From positions 1 to 58,881 of the forward strand of contig DXFO01000013.1 in NCBI GenBank assembly GCA_019114415.1: 58,881 bases of DNA, given 5' to 3'. How positions within the stretch are numbered: the first letter of the stretch is position 1; each line of letters begins with the position of its first letter. A program made the position numbers and the translations under genes. Below are positions 41,793 to 49,298 of this stretch, piece by piece. Under the pieces are notes generated by a model. That model was given only the letters and a program-made list of their open reading frames with translations, did not search any database and had not been told where the DNA came from. This DNA comes from Candidatus Gemmiger faecavium. Lineage in GTDB: Bacteria; Bacillota; Clostridia; Oscillospirales; Ruminococcaceae.

Positions 41793-42374
41793 ATGAGCGT
41801 GATCCTGGCCGTATGCGGCGAGAATTTCTGCGCCATGGCCAGCGACGGGCGCATGGTGGAGGAACCGGCAAAGGCGGGCAGCCCCAACATTCTCACCGAG
41901 GAGCTGCCCAAGCTGCGCAAAGTCAACCGGAATGTCTGCGTGGGCTTTGCGGGGGATACCCTGGCCGCCGTGCGCATCGTCAATGCTCTGGACGAGTATG
42001 ACGTCCAGTACCTGACCTTTGAAAAGATCCTCAAGATCCTGCGCGACCGCGCCCAAGAAGTGGAAGCCCTGCCCCTGGGCGTCCGTTTCCTGGTGGGCGG
42101 CCGGGGCCGCAAGGGCGGCTTCCAGATGGCGACGCTGGGCAGCGATACCGGCTATGAGCCGGACATCCGTCCCGCCCAGCCGGGGGCCTATCTCATCGAG
42201 GGCGCCAGCGCCCATACCGAGATCGGTCCGCTGTTGGAGCAGTATCTGCGGGGCGGCGTGGAAAACTGGCGCTCCCTGGACGACGTGGCGGCTTCCATGG
42301 ATGCCTGCATCCAGGCTGCCGCAGAGCGTGACGAGACCGTCAACACCAAGAGCTACCGCCAGCTGATCCTGTAA
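41793..42374 (+). CDS. Ntn-hydrolase / proteasome-fold-like protein
   Basis: 193 aa, not assignable to a named family. The opening 'SVILAVCGENFCAMASDGR' and 'KLRKVNRNVCVGFAGD' follow the S1/S2 strand and GD-turn layout of proteasome-beta and HslV-like Ntn hydrolases, where an N-terminal Thr/Ser/Cys is the nucleophile. Here Ser follows the initiator Met, so Met removal would expose Ser1. The C-terminal half is 'GGRGRKGGFQMATLGSDTG' and 'GAYLIEGASAHTEIG'. It follows GGGAGGAACAAG. Partner and activity unknown. Confidence 0.65.
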   Translation: MSVILAVCGENFCAMASDGRMVEEPAKAGSPNILTEELPKLRKVNRNVCVGFAGDTLAAVRIVNALDEYDVQYLTFEKILKILRDRAQEVEALPLGVRFLVGGRGRKGGFQMATLGSDTGYEPDIRPAQPGAYLIEGASAHTEIGPLLEQYLRGGVENWRSLDDVAASMDACIQAAAERDETVNTKSYRQLIL

Positions 42375-42385
42375 AATGCAAACAC

Positions 42386-42418
42386 AAAGGCCCTCTGCCC
42401 TATGGCAGGGGGCCTTTT
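42386..42418. terminator. bidirectional terminator
   Basis: AAAGGCCCTCTGCC (42386-42399) pairs with GGCAGGGGGCCTTT (42404-42417, one wobble), with T-runs on both sides. It serves the Ntn-like operon and the minus-strand C39-like operon. Confidence 0.85.
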
Positions 42419-42434
42419 GGTTTTGGTTGGAACC

Positions 42435-43751
42435 TCAGATGGTCACGTCGCCCACCATCATGCAGCCGGCGGGGTCGATGGCATAAACGGTGTATTTGGT
42501 CAGATCCCCGGTGGAGTCGGGCAGGCGGATGCCTCCGGACTCGGGCTGGACAAAGTGGAACAGCTTGTGGGCGGTGGTGGCGTGGGGGCGTTCCTCCTGG
42601 GCCGTCCAGGCAAGCACGCCGCCGGGATGCTCCTCGTCGCCGCAGAAATCGTCAGGCAGCAGACGGGCCTCGCCCGCCAGCTGGATGCGGTAGATGCCGG
42701 GCAGATCCTTGCCCGCCCGCCGCAGGGATACGCTGCTCCGCCAGGGGCCGCCGTGCTCGGGGGCCGGTTTGCGGGGGCGCATGCACAGGGCCAGGTTGGT
42801 CCAGGCTACCAGGAAATCATCCAGCGGCATGCTGGTCTCGGTCTCAAAGTCGGTCTCCGCCGCCCAGGGATCGTTGAGCAGAGCGTGGAGCTCGCCGTTC
42901 ACCGTGCCGAAGCCCCGCAGGGCGGCATAGCGGCGTTCGGGCATCCCCTTGGCCAGCTGGGCGGGGGAACTGTCCAGCTCCACCACCACACCGAAGCCCG
43001 CCCGCAGTTCGGCACGCAGGGCGCCCAGGTCCGCCCAGCGCACCCAGGCGGGGAAGCCCCAGCAGCCCACGGCGGCGGCGCCGAAACTCAGGTTGCCGCA
43101 GCCCCGGCCGTCCCGCATGGCAAGGACCAGTTCCTCGGGCAGGATGTCCGCGCCCCAGCGGTTGGTCAGCCCTGTGATGGCACAGGCCAGATCGATCTGG
43201 CTGCGCAGGGCGGGGGCGCGCCGGGCCACCGCGTAGGGCGGCAGATGCAGCCGGGCGTTGACCGGCCGTCCGCCCCCGGGAATGACGTCAATGCGGCGGA
43301 CGCTTGCCCCCAACAGAGAGACGGAGGGGGTGTGTTTGTCGTCCTTGGTGTACAGGTAGATGCGCAGCTGGACATGGGTGGCGATCTTGGAGTCCAGGGT
43401 CAGCTGGTCGCCGTTCAGGGCCAGCGCACCCCGCGCCGTGGGCGGCGCGCTCTCCCGGGGGAGGAAGGGACTCCATTTGCCGAAGGCCGACCACGCCGTC
43501 CAGTTGCCGTCCACCATGACCCGGGCCTGGGCCTCCACGGCGGTACCCGGCGGGGTAAAGGCGTTCCAGCTGGGACGCAGGGCGTCAAAGGGCGGCATGG
43601 GGATGGCCGGGCTGGTGTAGCAGCCGTAAGGGACGTATCCGCCCTGTACCACATCCAGCATGATGTGGGAGTTGGCAACGGTCACGTTGTCCAGCTCGCC
43701 GCGCATGAACTCCTCGGTCTCCTGCAGCAGAAACACGGTCTTTTTTTCCAT
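42435..43751 (-). CDS. C39-like peptidase-fold protein with N-terminal beta domain
   Basis: 438 aa, no signal peptide. The first part (about 1-160) is a beta-sandwich-like region ('SPAIPMPPFDALRPSWNA', 'WTAWSAFGKWSP'), and the second resembles the C39-like papain-fold domain of bacterial 'peptidase C39 family' proteins: 'LACAITGLTNRWG', 'GNLSFGAAAVGCWGFPAWVRW', 'GVVVELD', 'RYAALRGFGTVNGELHALLNDPWA'. A Cys sits where the nucleophile is expected, but the usual His before the 'V.RGF' strand appears to be Arg. It may be a pseudo-enzyme. ATG 43751 follows AGGTGA. 48 nt after the membrane gene. Confidence 0.6.
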   Translation of the reverse strand: MEKKTVFLLQETEEFMRGELDNVTVANSHIMLDVVQGGYVPYGCYTSPAIPMPPFDALRPSWNAFTPPGTAVEAQARVMVDGNWTAWSAFGKWSPFLPRESAPPTARGALALNGDQLTLDSKIATHVQLRIYLYTKDDKHTPSVSLLGASVRRIDVIPGGGRPVNARLHLPPYAVARRAPALRSQIDLACAITGLTNRWGADILPEELVLAMRDGRGCGNLSFGAAAVGCWGFPAWVRWADLGALRAELRAGFGVVVELDSSPAQLAKGMPERRYAALRGFGTVNGELHALLNDPWAAETDFETETSMPLDDFLVAWTNLALCMRPRKPAPEHGGPWRSSVSLRRAGKDLPGIYRIQLAGEARLLPDDFCGDEEHPGGVLAWTAQEERPHATTAHKLFHFVQPESGGIRLPDSTGDLTKYTVYAIDPAGCMMVGDVTI

Positions 43752-43799
43752 AGGGCAAGTCACCTGCCTTTGCGGTTGAAAGTAAGGGACGCAGCGCCG

Positions 43800-44621
43800 T
43801 CAGTCATCGCGGCCGGGTCCGAACATGGAATCCTGTTCCATGGATGCCTTGAGCTCCTCCTCCCGACGGCGGCGGATCTCCTTTTCCACCGAGAAGGCGC
43901 TGTCCAGGGTGGGATAAATGATCATCAGCGAGATCAGCCACGGCAGCCAGAACCCGGTCACCAGCATGGGCAGCAGGGTAAAGGGCAGGAACAGCACAAA
44001 GGCCACCCAGTATACGCACTGGACCAGCGCCACCCCCAGCGTGCGGGGCAGATAACCCAGGAAGAAGAAAACACAGTTTTTGAAGAACTGCGCGGGGGTC
44101 AGCTGTACCAGAGGGATCTGGGCAAAGGCGTAAGTAAACAGTCCCGCGGCGATCAGAATGCCCGCGCCCATGCAGATCAGCACCGAGCCGGGAATCTCTT
44201 TCATGGCCGGCAGGATCAGCAGCATGGATACCCAGCAGCCGCTCAAAAGGCCCAGCAGGAAACCGGGCAGCAGGCTTTCCTTCCAGTTCTGGCGCCAGGC
44301 TTTTTTGTAGGTCTCCCACCAGAAACCGGGCTCGTCCCGCAAGGCGCGCAGGATGGTGTCCAGCAATCCGCAGAGGAAGGGCGCGCCCAGCACGCCGCCC
44401 ACAACGCCGCCCAGCAGCGCAAATAAAATGGAATTGCCGATCAGGCCCAGGGCCATCAGAACAAAGCCGGGCAGGCAGCCCAGGCAGCACAGCAGGCTGG
44501 CCTTATAGAAGGGCATCAGATCCCGGCCCAGCAGTTCAAAAAAGCGGGCCGCACCCTTTTTGCGTTCGGCGGTGGCGTCCTGCTTGGGAGCGTCGGTGTA
44601 TTTGGAACGGTCGAAAAACAT
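43800..44621 (-). CDS. polytopic membrane protein, YesL/DUF624-like
   Basis: 273 aa with about six hydrophobic segments between residues 40 and 235, a charged N-terminal tail and a basic/acidic C-terminal coiled segment ('EKEIRRRREEELKASME'). The helix pattern and 'FWWETYKKAWRQNWKES' between helices resemble YesL-type proteins; that assignment is tentative. The start follows AAGGAGA. It is the first gene of a two-gene minus-strand unit with the C39-like gene. Confidence 0.65.
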   Translation of the reverse strand: MFFDRSKYTDAPKQDATAERKKGAARFFELLGRDLMPFYKASLLCCLGCLPGFVLMALGLIGNSILFALLGGVVGGVLGAPFLCGLLDTILRALRDEPGFWWETYKKAWRQNWKESLLPGFLLGLLSGCWVSMLLILPAMKEIPGSVLICMGAGILIAAGLFTYAFAQIPLVQLTPAQFFKNCVFFFLGYLPRTLGVALVQCVYWVAFVLFLPFTLLPMLVTGFWLPWLISLMIIYPTLDSAFSVEKEIRRRREEELKASMEQDSMFGPGRDD

Positions 44622-44672
44622 GGTCCATGTCTCCTTGTGGGGGCACAGCGGCCCCGGTTTGATCTTTCTTAT

Positions 44673-44701
44673 ATAATATCCGGTTTACCTGCGCCTTGCA
44701 A
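44673..44701 (-). promoter_or_regulatory. promoter of the membrane / C39-like operon
   Basis: On the minus strand TTGCAA (44701-44696), a 17-nt spacer and TATTAT (44678-44673), about 50 nt before the start codon. Confidence 0.5.
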
Positions 44702-44780
44702 GCATGGCCGGAGATTCTGAAAAACAGAGGCAGCGGCAGCGCAAAAAGTGTTGACAAATTGTGAAAGAAATCGCGCCGGG

Positions 44781-44809
44781 GTGACTTTTATATCCTGATA
44801 TGCTATGAT
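44781..44809 (+). promoter_or_regulatory. promoter of the 44849 gene
   Basis: GTGACT (44781-44786), a 17-nt spacer and TATGAT (44804-44809), 40 nt before the start. Confidence 0.45.
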
Positions 44810-44848
44810 AAAAATTCAAGAAAACATCCGAAAAAAGAGGTGCGATCC

Positions 44849-45607
44849 ATGGCCTGGGTGACCAAAAGCAGCGAGGAGCATTACGACGCTCCCCAAGAAC
44901 CTCAGCGTGTCTATACCCGCAGCGAAAAAGCAAAAAACTGGTGGCACTACTACAAATGGGTGGTGCTGGTGGTTGTGCTTCTCATTGTGTGCGGAGCGTG
45001 GCTGGTGCATGATATCCTCTCCAATGAGGAGGCGGACTATCAGGTGGGCTGGGTGGCCGGGTACAGCCTGCCCGATGAGACGGCCGCCGCCCTGCAGACC
45101 GCCCTGGCTCAGTATGGCGAGGACCGCAACGGCGACGGTCAGGTCACGGTGCAGATCAATCAGTACGTTCTGGACCTGAGCGACAGCGGGGACAGCCAGA
45201 CCACGGATGCCTACAACCGTATGGCCGGCATGACCCGCCTGAGCGCGGATCTGGCCGACGGGGCAAACTATGTCTATATCCTGGAAGACCCCGCCAGTTT
45301 CCAGGCTACGGCGGGGGCGCTGCAGTACCTGGACGGCACCATGCCGCAGGAGGGCGCTTCCGACTGGGAAAACATGGTCTATCTCTGGGCCGACTGCCCG
45401 GTGCTGGCAGGGCTGGACCTGGGTGGATATACGCCTCTTGGCGCCACGGCGGAGACCTCGGCCTCCAGCCAGGAACTGCTGGCATCGGTCTACGTGGGAT
45501 GCTGCGGGACCTGGAACGACGCCCAGGCGGAAAAGTTCGCCGGGTGTGAGGCGTTCTGGCAGGCTCTGACCGAAGGTGCCAAATCCGCGGCGGGCAGCGC
45601 ACAGTGA
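44849..45607 (+). CDS. single-pass membrane protein of unknown function
   Basis: 252 aa. A polar N-terminus with 'RSEKAKNWWHYYKWVVLVVVLL' (helix from about 35) leads to an extracytoplasmic alpha/beta domain: 'DYQVGWVAGYSLPDETAAALQTALAQYG', 'QVTVQINQYVLDL', 'ADGANYVYILEDPASF'. The 'DRNGDGQVTVQ' segment is EF-hand-like and could bind calcium, but is isolated. Proteins with this layout are seen in gut Firmicutes with no assigned role. ATG 44849 follows AAAGAGG by 8 nt. Confidence 0.75.
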   Translation: MAWVTKSSEEHYDAPQEPQRVYTRSEKAKNWWHYYKWVVLVVVLLIVCGAWLVHDILSNEEADYQVGWVAGYSLPDETAAALQTALAQYGEDRNGDGQVTVQINQYVLDLSDSGDSQTTDAYNRMAGMTRLSADLADGANYVYILEDPASFQATAGALQYLDGTMPQEGASDWENMVYLWADCPVLAGLDLGGYTPLGATAETSASSQELLASVYVGCCGTWNDAQAEKFAGCEAFWQALTEGAKSAAGSAQ

Positions 45608-45774
45608 GCCGCCGTCTGTCTGCGGTCCTGGCCCGGCTTTTGGGCAAAAAGCGCCGGGATACGCCTGCTGCGTCCCAAACGCCTCCTCTGCCGGAAAATC
45701 CCTACCGCCGCTTTTATACCAGTCCCCGCCGACTGGAGGATCTGGCCCCGCGGCCCCCGAAAACCAAAAAATGA
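45604..45774 (+). CDS. possible small basic, Pro-rich protein
   Basis: 56 aa from GTG 45604, whose GTGA overlaps the previous stop. The product would start MSRRLSAVLARLLGKKRRD and continue Pro/Arg-rich to a Lys-rich end. There is no Shine-Dalgarno of its own; translation would rely on coupling. No homologue recognised. It fills half of an otherwise gene-free 331-nt gap, but could be chance. Confidence 0.3.
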   Translation: MSRRLSAVLARLLGKKRRDTPAASQTPPLPENPYRRFYTSPRRLEDLAPRPPKTKK

Positions 45775-45879
45775 CCCTGACGCTTCGCCCGGGCCGTGCT
45801 TTGTCACGCAGCCCCCCGGCGGAGCGTTTTTTGCTGCTGCGGCAGCTGCATTTTTTGCCCGTATTTTACGCCCGCGGCC

Positions 45880-45908
45880 TTGAGGAACAGACCGTTTTAT
45901 GGTATATT
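45880..45908 (+). promoter_or_regulatory. promoter of the aromatic amino acid operon
   Basis: TTGAGG (45880-45885), a 17-nt spacer and TATATT (45903-45908). The start codon is only 31 nt from the -10, leaving no room for a T-box or peptide attenuator. Confidence 0.65.
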
Positions 45909-45938
45909 AAATCTGTATATCTATGGGAGGGAACAGCC

Positions 45939-47063
45939 ATGGAACTTTTGGAGCAGGCCCGCGCGGAGATCGACGCCGTCGACGCGCAGATGGCCGAACT
46001 GTTTGAGCGGCGGATGCGTGCCGTGGCAATGGTGGCGCGCAGCAAGGCGGACACCGGCAAGCCCATCTTTGACCCGGTGCGGGAGCGTGCGGTGATCGAA
46101 AAAAATACCGCACGCATTGGCGACGAAACGCTGCGCCCTTACTATAACCGCTTTCTGCAGCAGGCGATGGCCGTCTCCCGCGCCTACCAGCGGGAACTGT
46201 TGGGCCGCGGCACGGCGGCCTATCAGGGGGTAGAGGGCGCCTGGGCGCACATTGCCTCCCGGCGGGTGTTCCCCTTTGCCCGGCAGATGGCCTGCAAGAC
46301 CTGGGCCGACGTGTTCGATGCCGTCACCGCCGGCAAGGCGGAGTTCGGCGTCCTGCCCTTTGAAAATTCCACGGCGGGGGATGTCTCCGCGGTACTGGAC
46401 CTGTTGTATGCCCATCCCGACCTGTCGGTCTGCGGCGTCTACGACCTGCCCATCCGGCAGGATCTTCTGGGCGTGCCGGGGGCCACGCTGGCGGGGCTGC
46501 GCACGGTGGTCAGCCACCAGCAGGCCCTGAGCCAGAGCGCTCCCTTCCTGAAAGCCCATGCCCTGGAGACCAGGGTCTGGGGCAATACCGCCGACGCCGC
46601 CCGCTATGTCTCCGAACTGGGAGACCCCACGGTGGGGGCGGTGGCCTCCGCCGAGACGGCCCGCCTGTACGGCCTGCAGGTGCTGGCCCAGGGCATCAAC
46701 GAGGACGGGGACAACACCACCCGCTTTGTGGTTATCACCCGCACCCGGGACGAGGACATCCCCGTGGGGGAGGGCCAGCGCATCGCCCTGCTGTTCACCG
46801 TGGACCACAAACCCGGCAAGCTGGCCCAGGTCATCGAGCGCATCGGCAGCCTGGGCTTCAACATGGAAAGCATCAAGAGCCGTCCGCTGCCGCATGTGCA
46901 GTTTGAATATTATTTTTATGTACAGCTGATCTGCCCGCAGCAGGCGGCGGGGCAAAGCTGCCGCGCCCTGCTGCATGATCTGGAAGCGCCCTGCCGCACC
47001 GTGCGGCTTCTGGGCGTATTCGACCACGAGACACTGTGCGACGAGGAAGGGGTAACCGTATGA
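45939..47063 (+). CDS. pheA: chorismate mutase / prephenate dehydratase (P-protein)
   Basis: 374 aa, bifunctional enzyme making phenylpyruvate from chorismate. The AroQ chorismate mutase is at 1-85 ('ARAEIDAVDAQMAELFERRM'), prephenate dehydratase about 95-275 ('GVEGAWAHIASRR', 'NTTRFVVITR') and an ACT regulatory domain at the C-terminus with 'NMESIKSRP', the phenylalanine-binding motif. Feedback inhibition by Phe is therefore likely. GGGAGGG precedes the ATG. It overlaps aroB by 4 nt and heads the operon. Confidence 0.93.
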   Translation: MELLEQARAEIDAVDAQMAELFERRMRAVAMVARSKADTGKPIFDPVRERAVIEKNTARIGDETLRPYYNRFLQQAMAVSRAYQRELLGRGTAAYQGVEGAWAHIASRRVFPFARQMACKTWADVFDAVTAGKAEFGVLPFENSTAGDVSAVLDLLYAHPDLSVCGVYDLPIRQDLLGVPGATLAGLRTVVSHQQALSQSAPFLKAHALETRVWGNTADAARYVSELGDPTVGAVASAETARLYGLQVLAQGINEDGDNTTRFVVITRTRDEDIPVGEGQRIALLFTVDHKPGKLAQVIERIGSLGFNMESIKSRPLPHVQFEYYFYVQLICPQQAAGQSCRALLHDLEAPCRTVRLLGVFDHETLCDEEGVTV

Positions 47064-48091
47064 AACTGACGATGCAACTGAAGAAAAACAGCTATGATAT
47101 CATCCTCAAGCGCGGATGTCTGAAAAACCTCCATCAGTTTGCCAACCTGGTAAACCGCAAGGTCTTTATCCTCACCGACGACGGGGTGCCCGCCGCCTAT
47201 GCCCGGACCATTGCCGACCAGTGCAGCGACGCCAGGATCTATGCCATCCCCCAGGGGGAGGCCAGCAAATGCCTGAAGATCTACGGCCGCGTGCTGGAGG
47301 AGATGCTCGCCTTCGGTATGAGCCGCAGCGACGTGGTGGTGGCCGTGGGCGGCGGCGTTGTGGGCGACCTGGGCGGTTTCTGCGCCGCCACGTATATGCG
47401 GGGCATCGACTTCATCAACTGCCCCACCTCCACCCTGGCACAGATCGACTCCTCCATCGGCGGCAAGACGGCCATCGACCTGGGAGAGACCAAAAATATC
47501 GTGGGCGCTTTCTGGCAGCCCCAGGTGGTGCTCATCGACCCCGACGTGCTGGACACCCTGCCCCGCCGCCACTATGTCAACGGCCTGGCCGAGGCTTTGA
47601 AAGCCGGTGTCATTGCCGACCCCGAACTCTTTGCCCTGTTTGAGAAAAACACCCCCGAGGAGGACATCGAGCAGATCATCTACCGCAGCCTGCTGGTCAA
47701 AAAGCACATTGTGGAGCAGGACGAGCGGGAACAGGGGCCCCGTGCGGCTCTGAACTTCGGCCACACCATCGGCCACGGCATCGAGGCGGTCAAGGGCGTC
47801 CGGGGCCGCCGCAAAAACGGCCTGTACCACGGGGAGTGCGTCGCCCTGGGCATGCTGCCCATGATCGAGGACAACTCCCTGGTCAAGCGCACCCGCGCCG
47901 TCATGCGGGCGCTGGGCCTGCCCACCCGGGCCGTCTACGACAAGCAGAAGGTGCTGGAACAGATGCGCCACGACAAAAAAGGCCGGGGCGACAGCATCAC
48001 CGTCATCCGGGTGCCGGGACTGGGCTGCTGGCGGGCGGACAAGCTGCCCATGTCCGAGTTGCCCTCCCTGCTGGGCATTGAGGAAGAATAA
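47060..48091 (+). CDS. aroB: 3-dehydroquinate synthase
   Basis: 343 aa. Converts DAHP to 3-dehydroquinate, second shikimate step, NAD and metal dependent. Signatures: 'VVVAVGGGVVGDLGGFCAATYMRGIDFINCPTSTLAQIDSSIGGKTAID' in short pieces GGGVVGDLGGF, TSTLAQIDSSIGGKTAID, and 'NFGHTIGHGIEAV' holding metal His. Start at 47060 forms ATGA with the pheA stop. Confidence 0.95.
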   Translation: MKLTMQLKKNSYDIILKRGCLKNLHQFANLVNRKVFILTDDGVPAAYARTIADQCSDARIYAIPQGEASKCLKIYGRVLEEMLAFGMSRSDVVVAVGGGVVGDLGGFCAATYMRGIDFINCPTSTLAQIDSSIGGKTAIDLGETKNIVGAFWQPQVVLIDPDVLDTLPRRHYVNGLAEALKAGVIADPELFALFEKNTPEEDIEQIIYRSLLVKKHIVEQDEREQGPRAALNFGHTIGHGIEAVKGVRGRRKNGLYHGECVALGMLPMIEDNSLVKRTRAVMRALGLPTRAVYDKQKVLEQMRHDKKGRGDSITVIRVPGLGCWRADKLPMSELPSLLGIEEE

Positions 48092-48134
48092 GCCGTTTTA
48101 CAGCGCAAGTGAGCGCAGGTAAGGAGCCTTTTGC

Positions 48135-49247
48135 ATGAAAAACACCTTTGGCAGCGCCGTCTCCATGACCATTTTCGGTGAGAGCCACGGCCCCGCGGTG
48201 GGGGCTGTGCTGGACGGACTGGCCGCGGGCCTGCCCGTGGACACGGCACAGATCGCCGCCTGCATGGACCGCCGCCGCGCCCGGGGAGACGGGCTTTCCA
48301 CCGCCCGCACCGAGCCGGACGAGGTGGAAATTTTGTCCGGACTGCTGGACGGCCACACCACCGGCACGCCCCTGACCTTTGTCATCCGCAACACAAATAC
48401 CCGCAGCGGCGACTACGCCAGGACCGCCGCCCTGCTGCGCCCCGGCCACGCCGACTATACCGCCTTCGCCAAGTACGAGGGCTTCCAGGATGCCCGGGGC
48501 GGGGGACATTTCTCCGGCCGCATCACGGCGGCATCGGTGGCGGCGGGCTCGGTCTGCCGTCAGGTGCTGGCGGGGCTGGGCATCCGGGTCTACACCCACA
48601 TTGCCCAATGTGCCGGCATCGACGACGCCCCCCTGGACTTTAACGCCCTGCCCGCCGACCCTCAGCCCGGGCATTTCGCCCTGGCGGACCCGGAACGGGA
48701 AGCTGCCATGCAGCAGGCCATCCGCGCTGCGGGAGCCGAGGGCGACAGCGTGGGCGGTATCCTCGAGACCGTTGTCACCGGCATCCCCGCCGGTGTGGGG
48801 GAACCTTTCTTTGACAGCGTGGAGAGCGAACTTGCCCATCTGATGTTCTCCATCCCGGCGGTCAAGGGCGTGGAGTTCGGCGCCGGGTTTGCCTTTGCGG
48901 GGCTGCGGGGCAGCACGGCAAACGACGCCTTCCGCATGGACGGGGACCGGGTGGTCACCGCCACCAACCGCAACGGCGGCGTCAACGGCGGCATCACCAA
49001 CGGCATGCCGGTGGTGTTCCGCACGGTGGTCAAACCCACCCCCAGCATTTACAAACAGCAGGACACTGTGGATTATATGGCAAAACAAGATGCCGAGCTC
49101 ATCATTCACGGCAGGCACGATCCCTGCATCGTGCCCCGTGCGGCAGTGGTGCAGGACACCCTGACGGCGCTGGGCATTCTGGATCTCTGGACGGTGCGCT
49201 ACGGTACCGCCGCCCAGAAGCACGGCCTGCCCCGGAGCGGCCGCTGA
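48135..49247 (+). CDS. aroC: chorismate synthase
   Basis: 370 aa. Last common step, EPSP to chorismate, needing reduced FMN. Typical segments: 'FGESHGPAVGAVLDGLAAGLP', 'RTEPDEVEILSGL', 'RPGHADYTAFAKY' and 'GGHFSGRITA'. Slightly longer than the shortest forms and otherwise complete. It begins 43 nt after aroB with AAGGAGCC upstream. Confidence 0.95.
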   Translation: MKNTFGSAVSMTIFGESHGPAVGAVLDGLAAGLPVDTAQIAACMDRRRARGDGLSTARTEPDEVEILSGLLDGHTTGTPLTFVIRNTNTRSGDYARTAALLRPGHADYTAFAKYEGFQDARGGGHFSGRITAASVAAGSVCRQVLAGLGIRVYTHIAQCAGIDDAPLDFNALPADPQPGHFALADPEREAAMQQAIRAAGAEGDSVGGILETVVTGIPAGVGEPFFDSVESELAHLMFSIPAVKGVEFGAGFAFAGLRGSTANDAFRMDGDRVVTATNRNGGVNGGITNGMPVVFRTVVKPTPSIYKQQDTVDYMAKQDAELIIHGRHDPCIVPRAAVVQDTLTALGILDLWTVRYGTAAQKHGLPRSGR

Positions 49248-49298
49248 CCCGCCCGGCAGAGGGAACAAAATTGCCGGGCCGAAAGGAGGAACCCCAAT

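Noticed and set aside
45840-45938. T-box or peptide attenuator before the aromatic operon
   Set aside because: The predicted leader after the -10 is only about 25 nt, too short for either.
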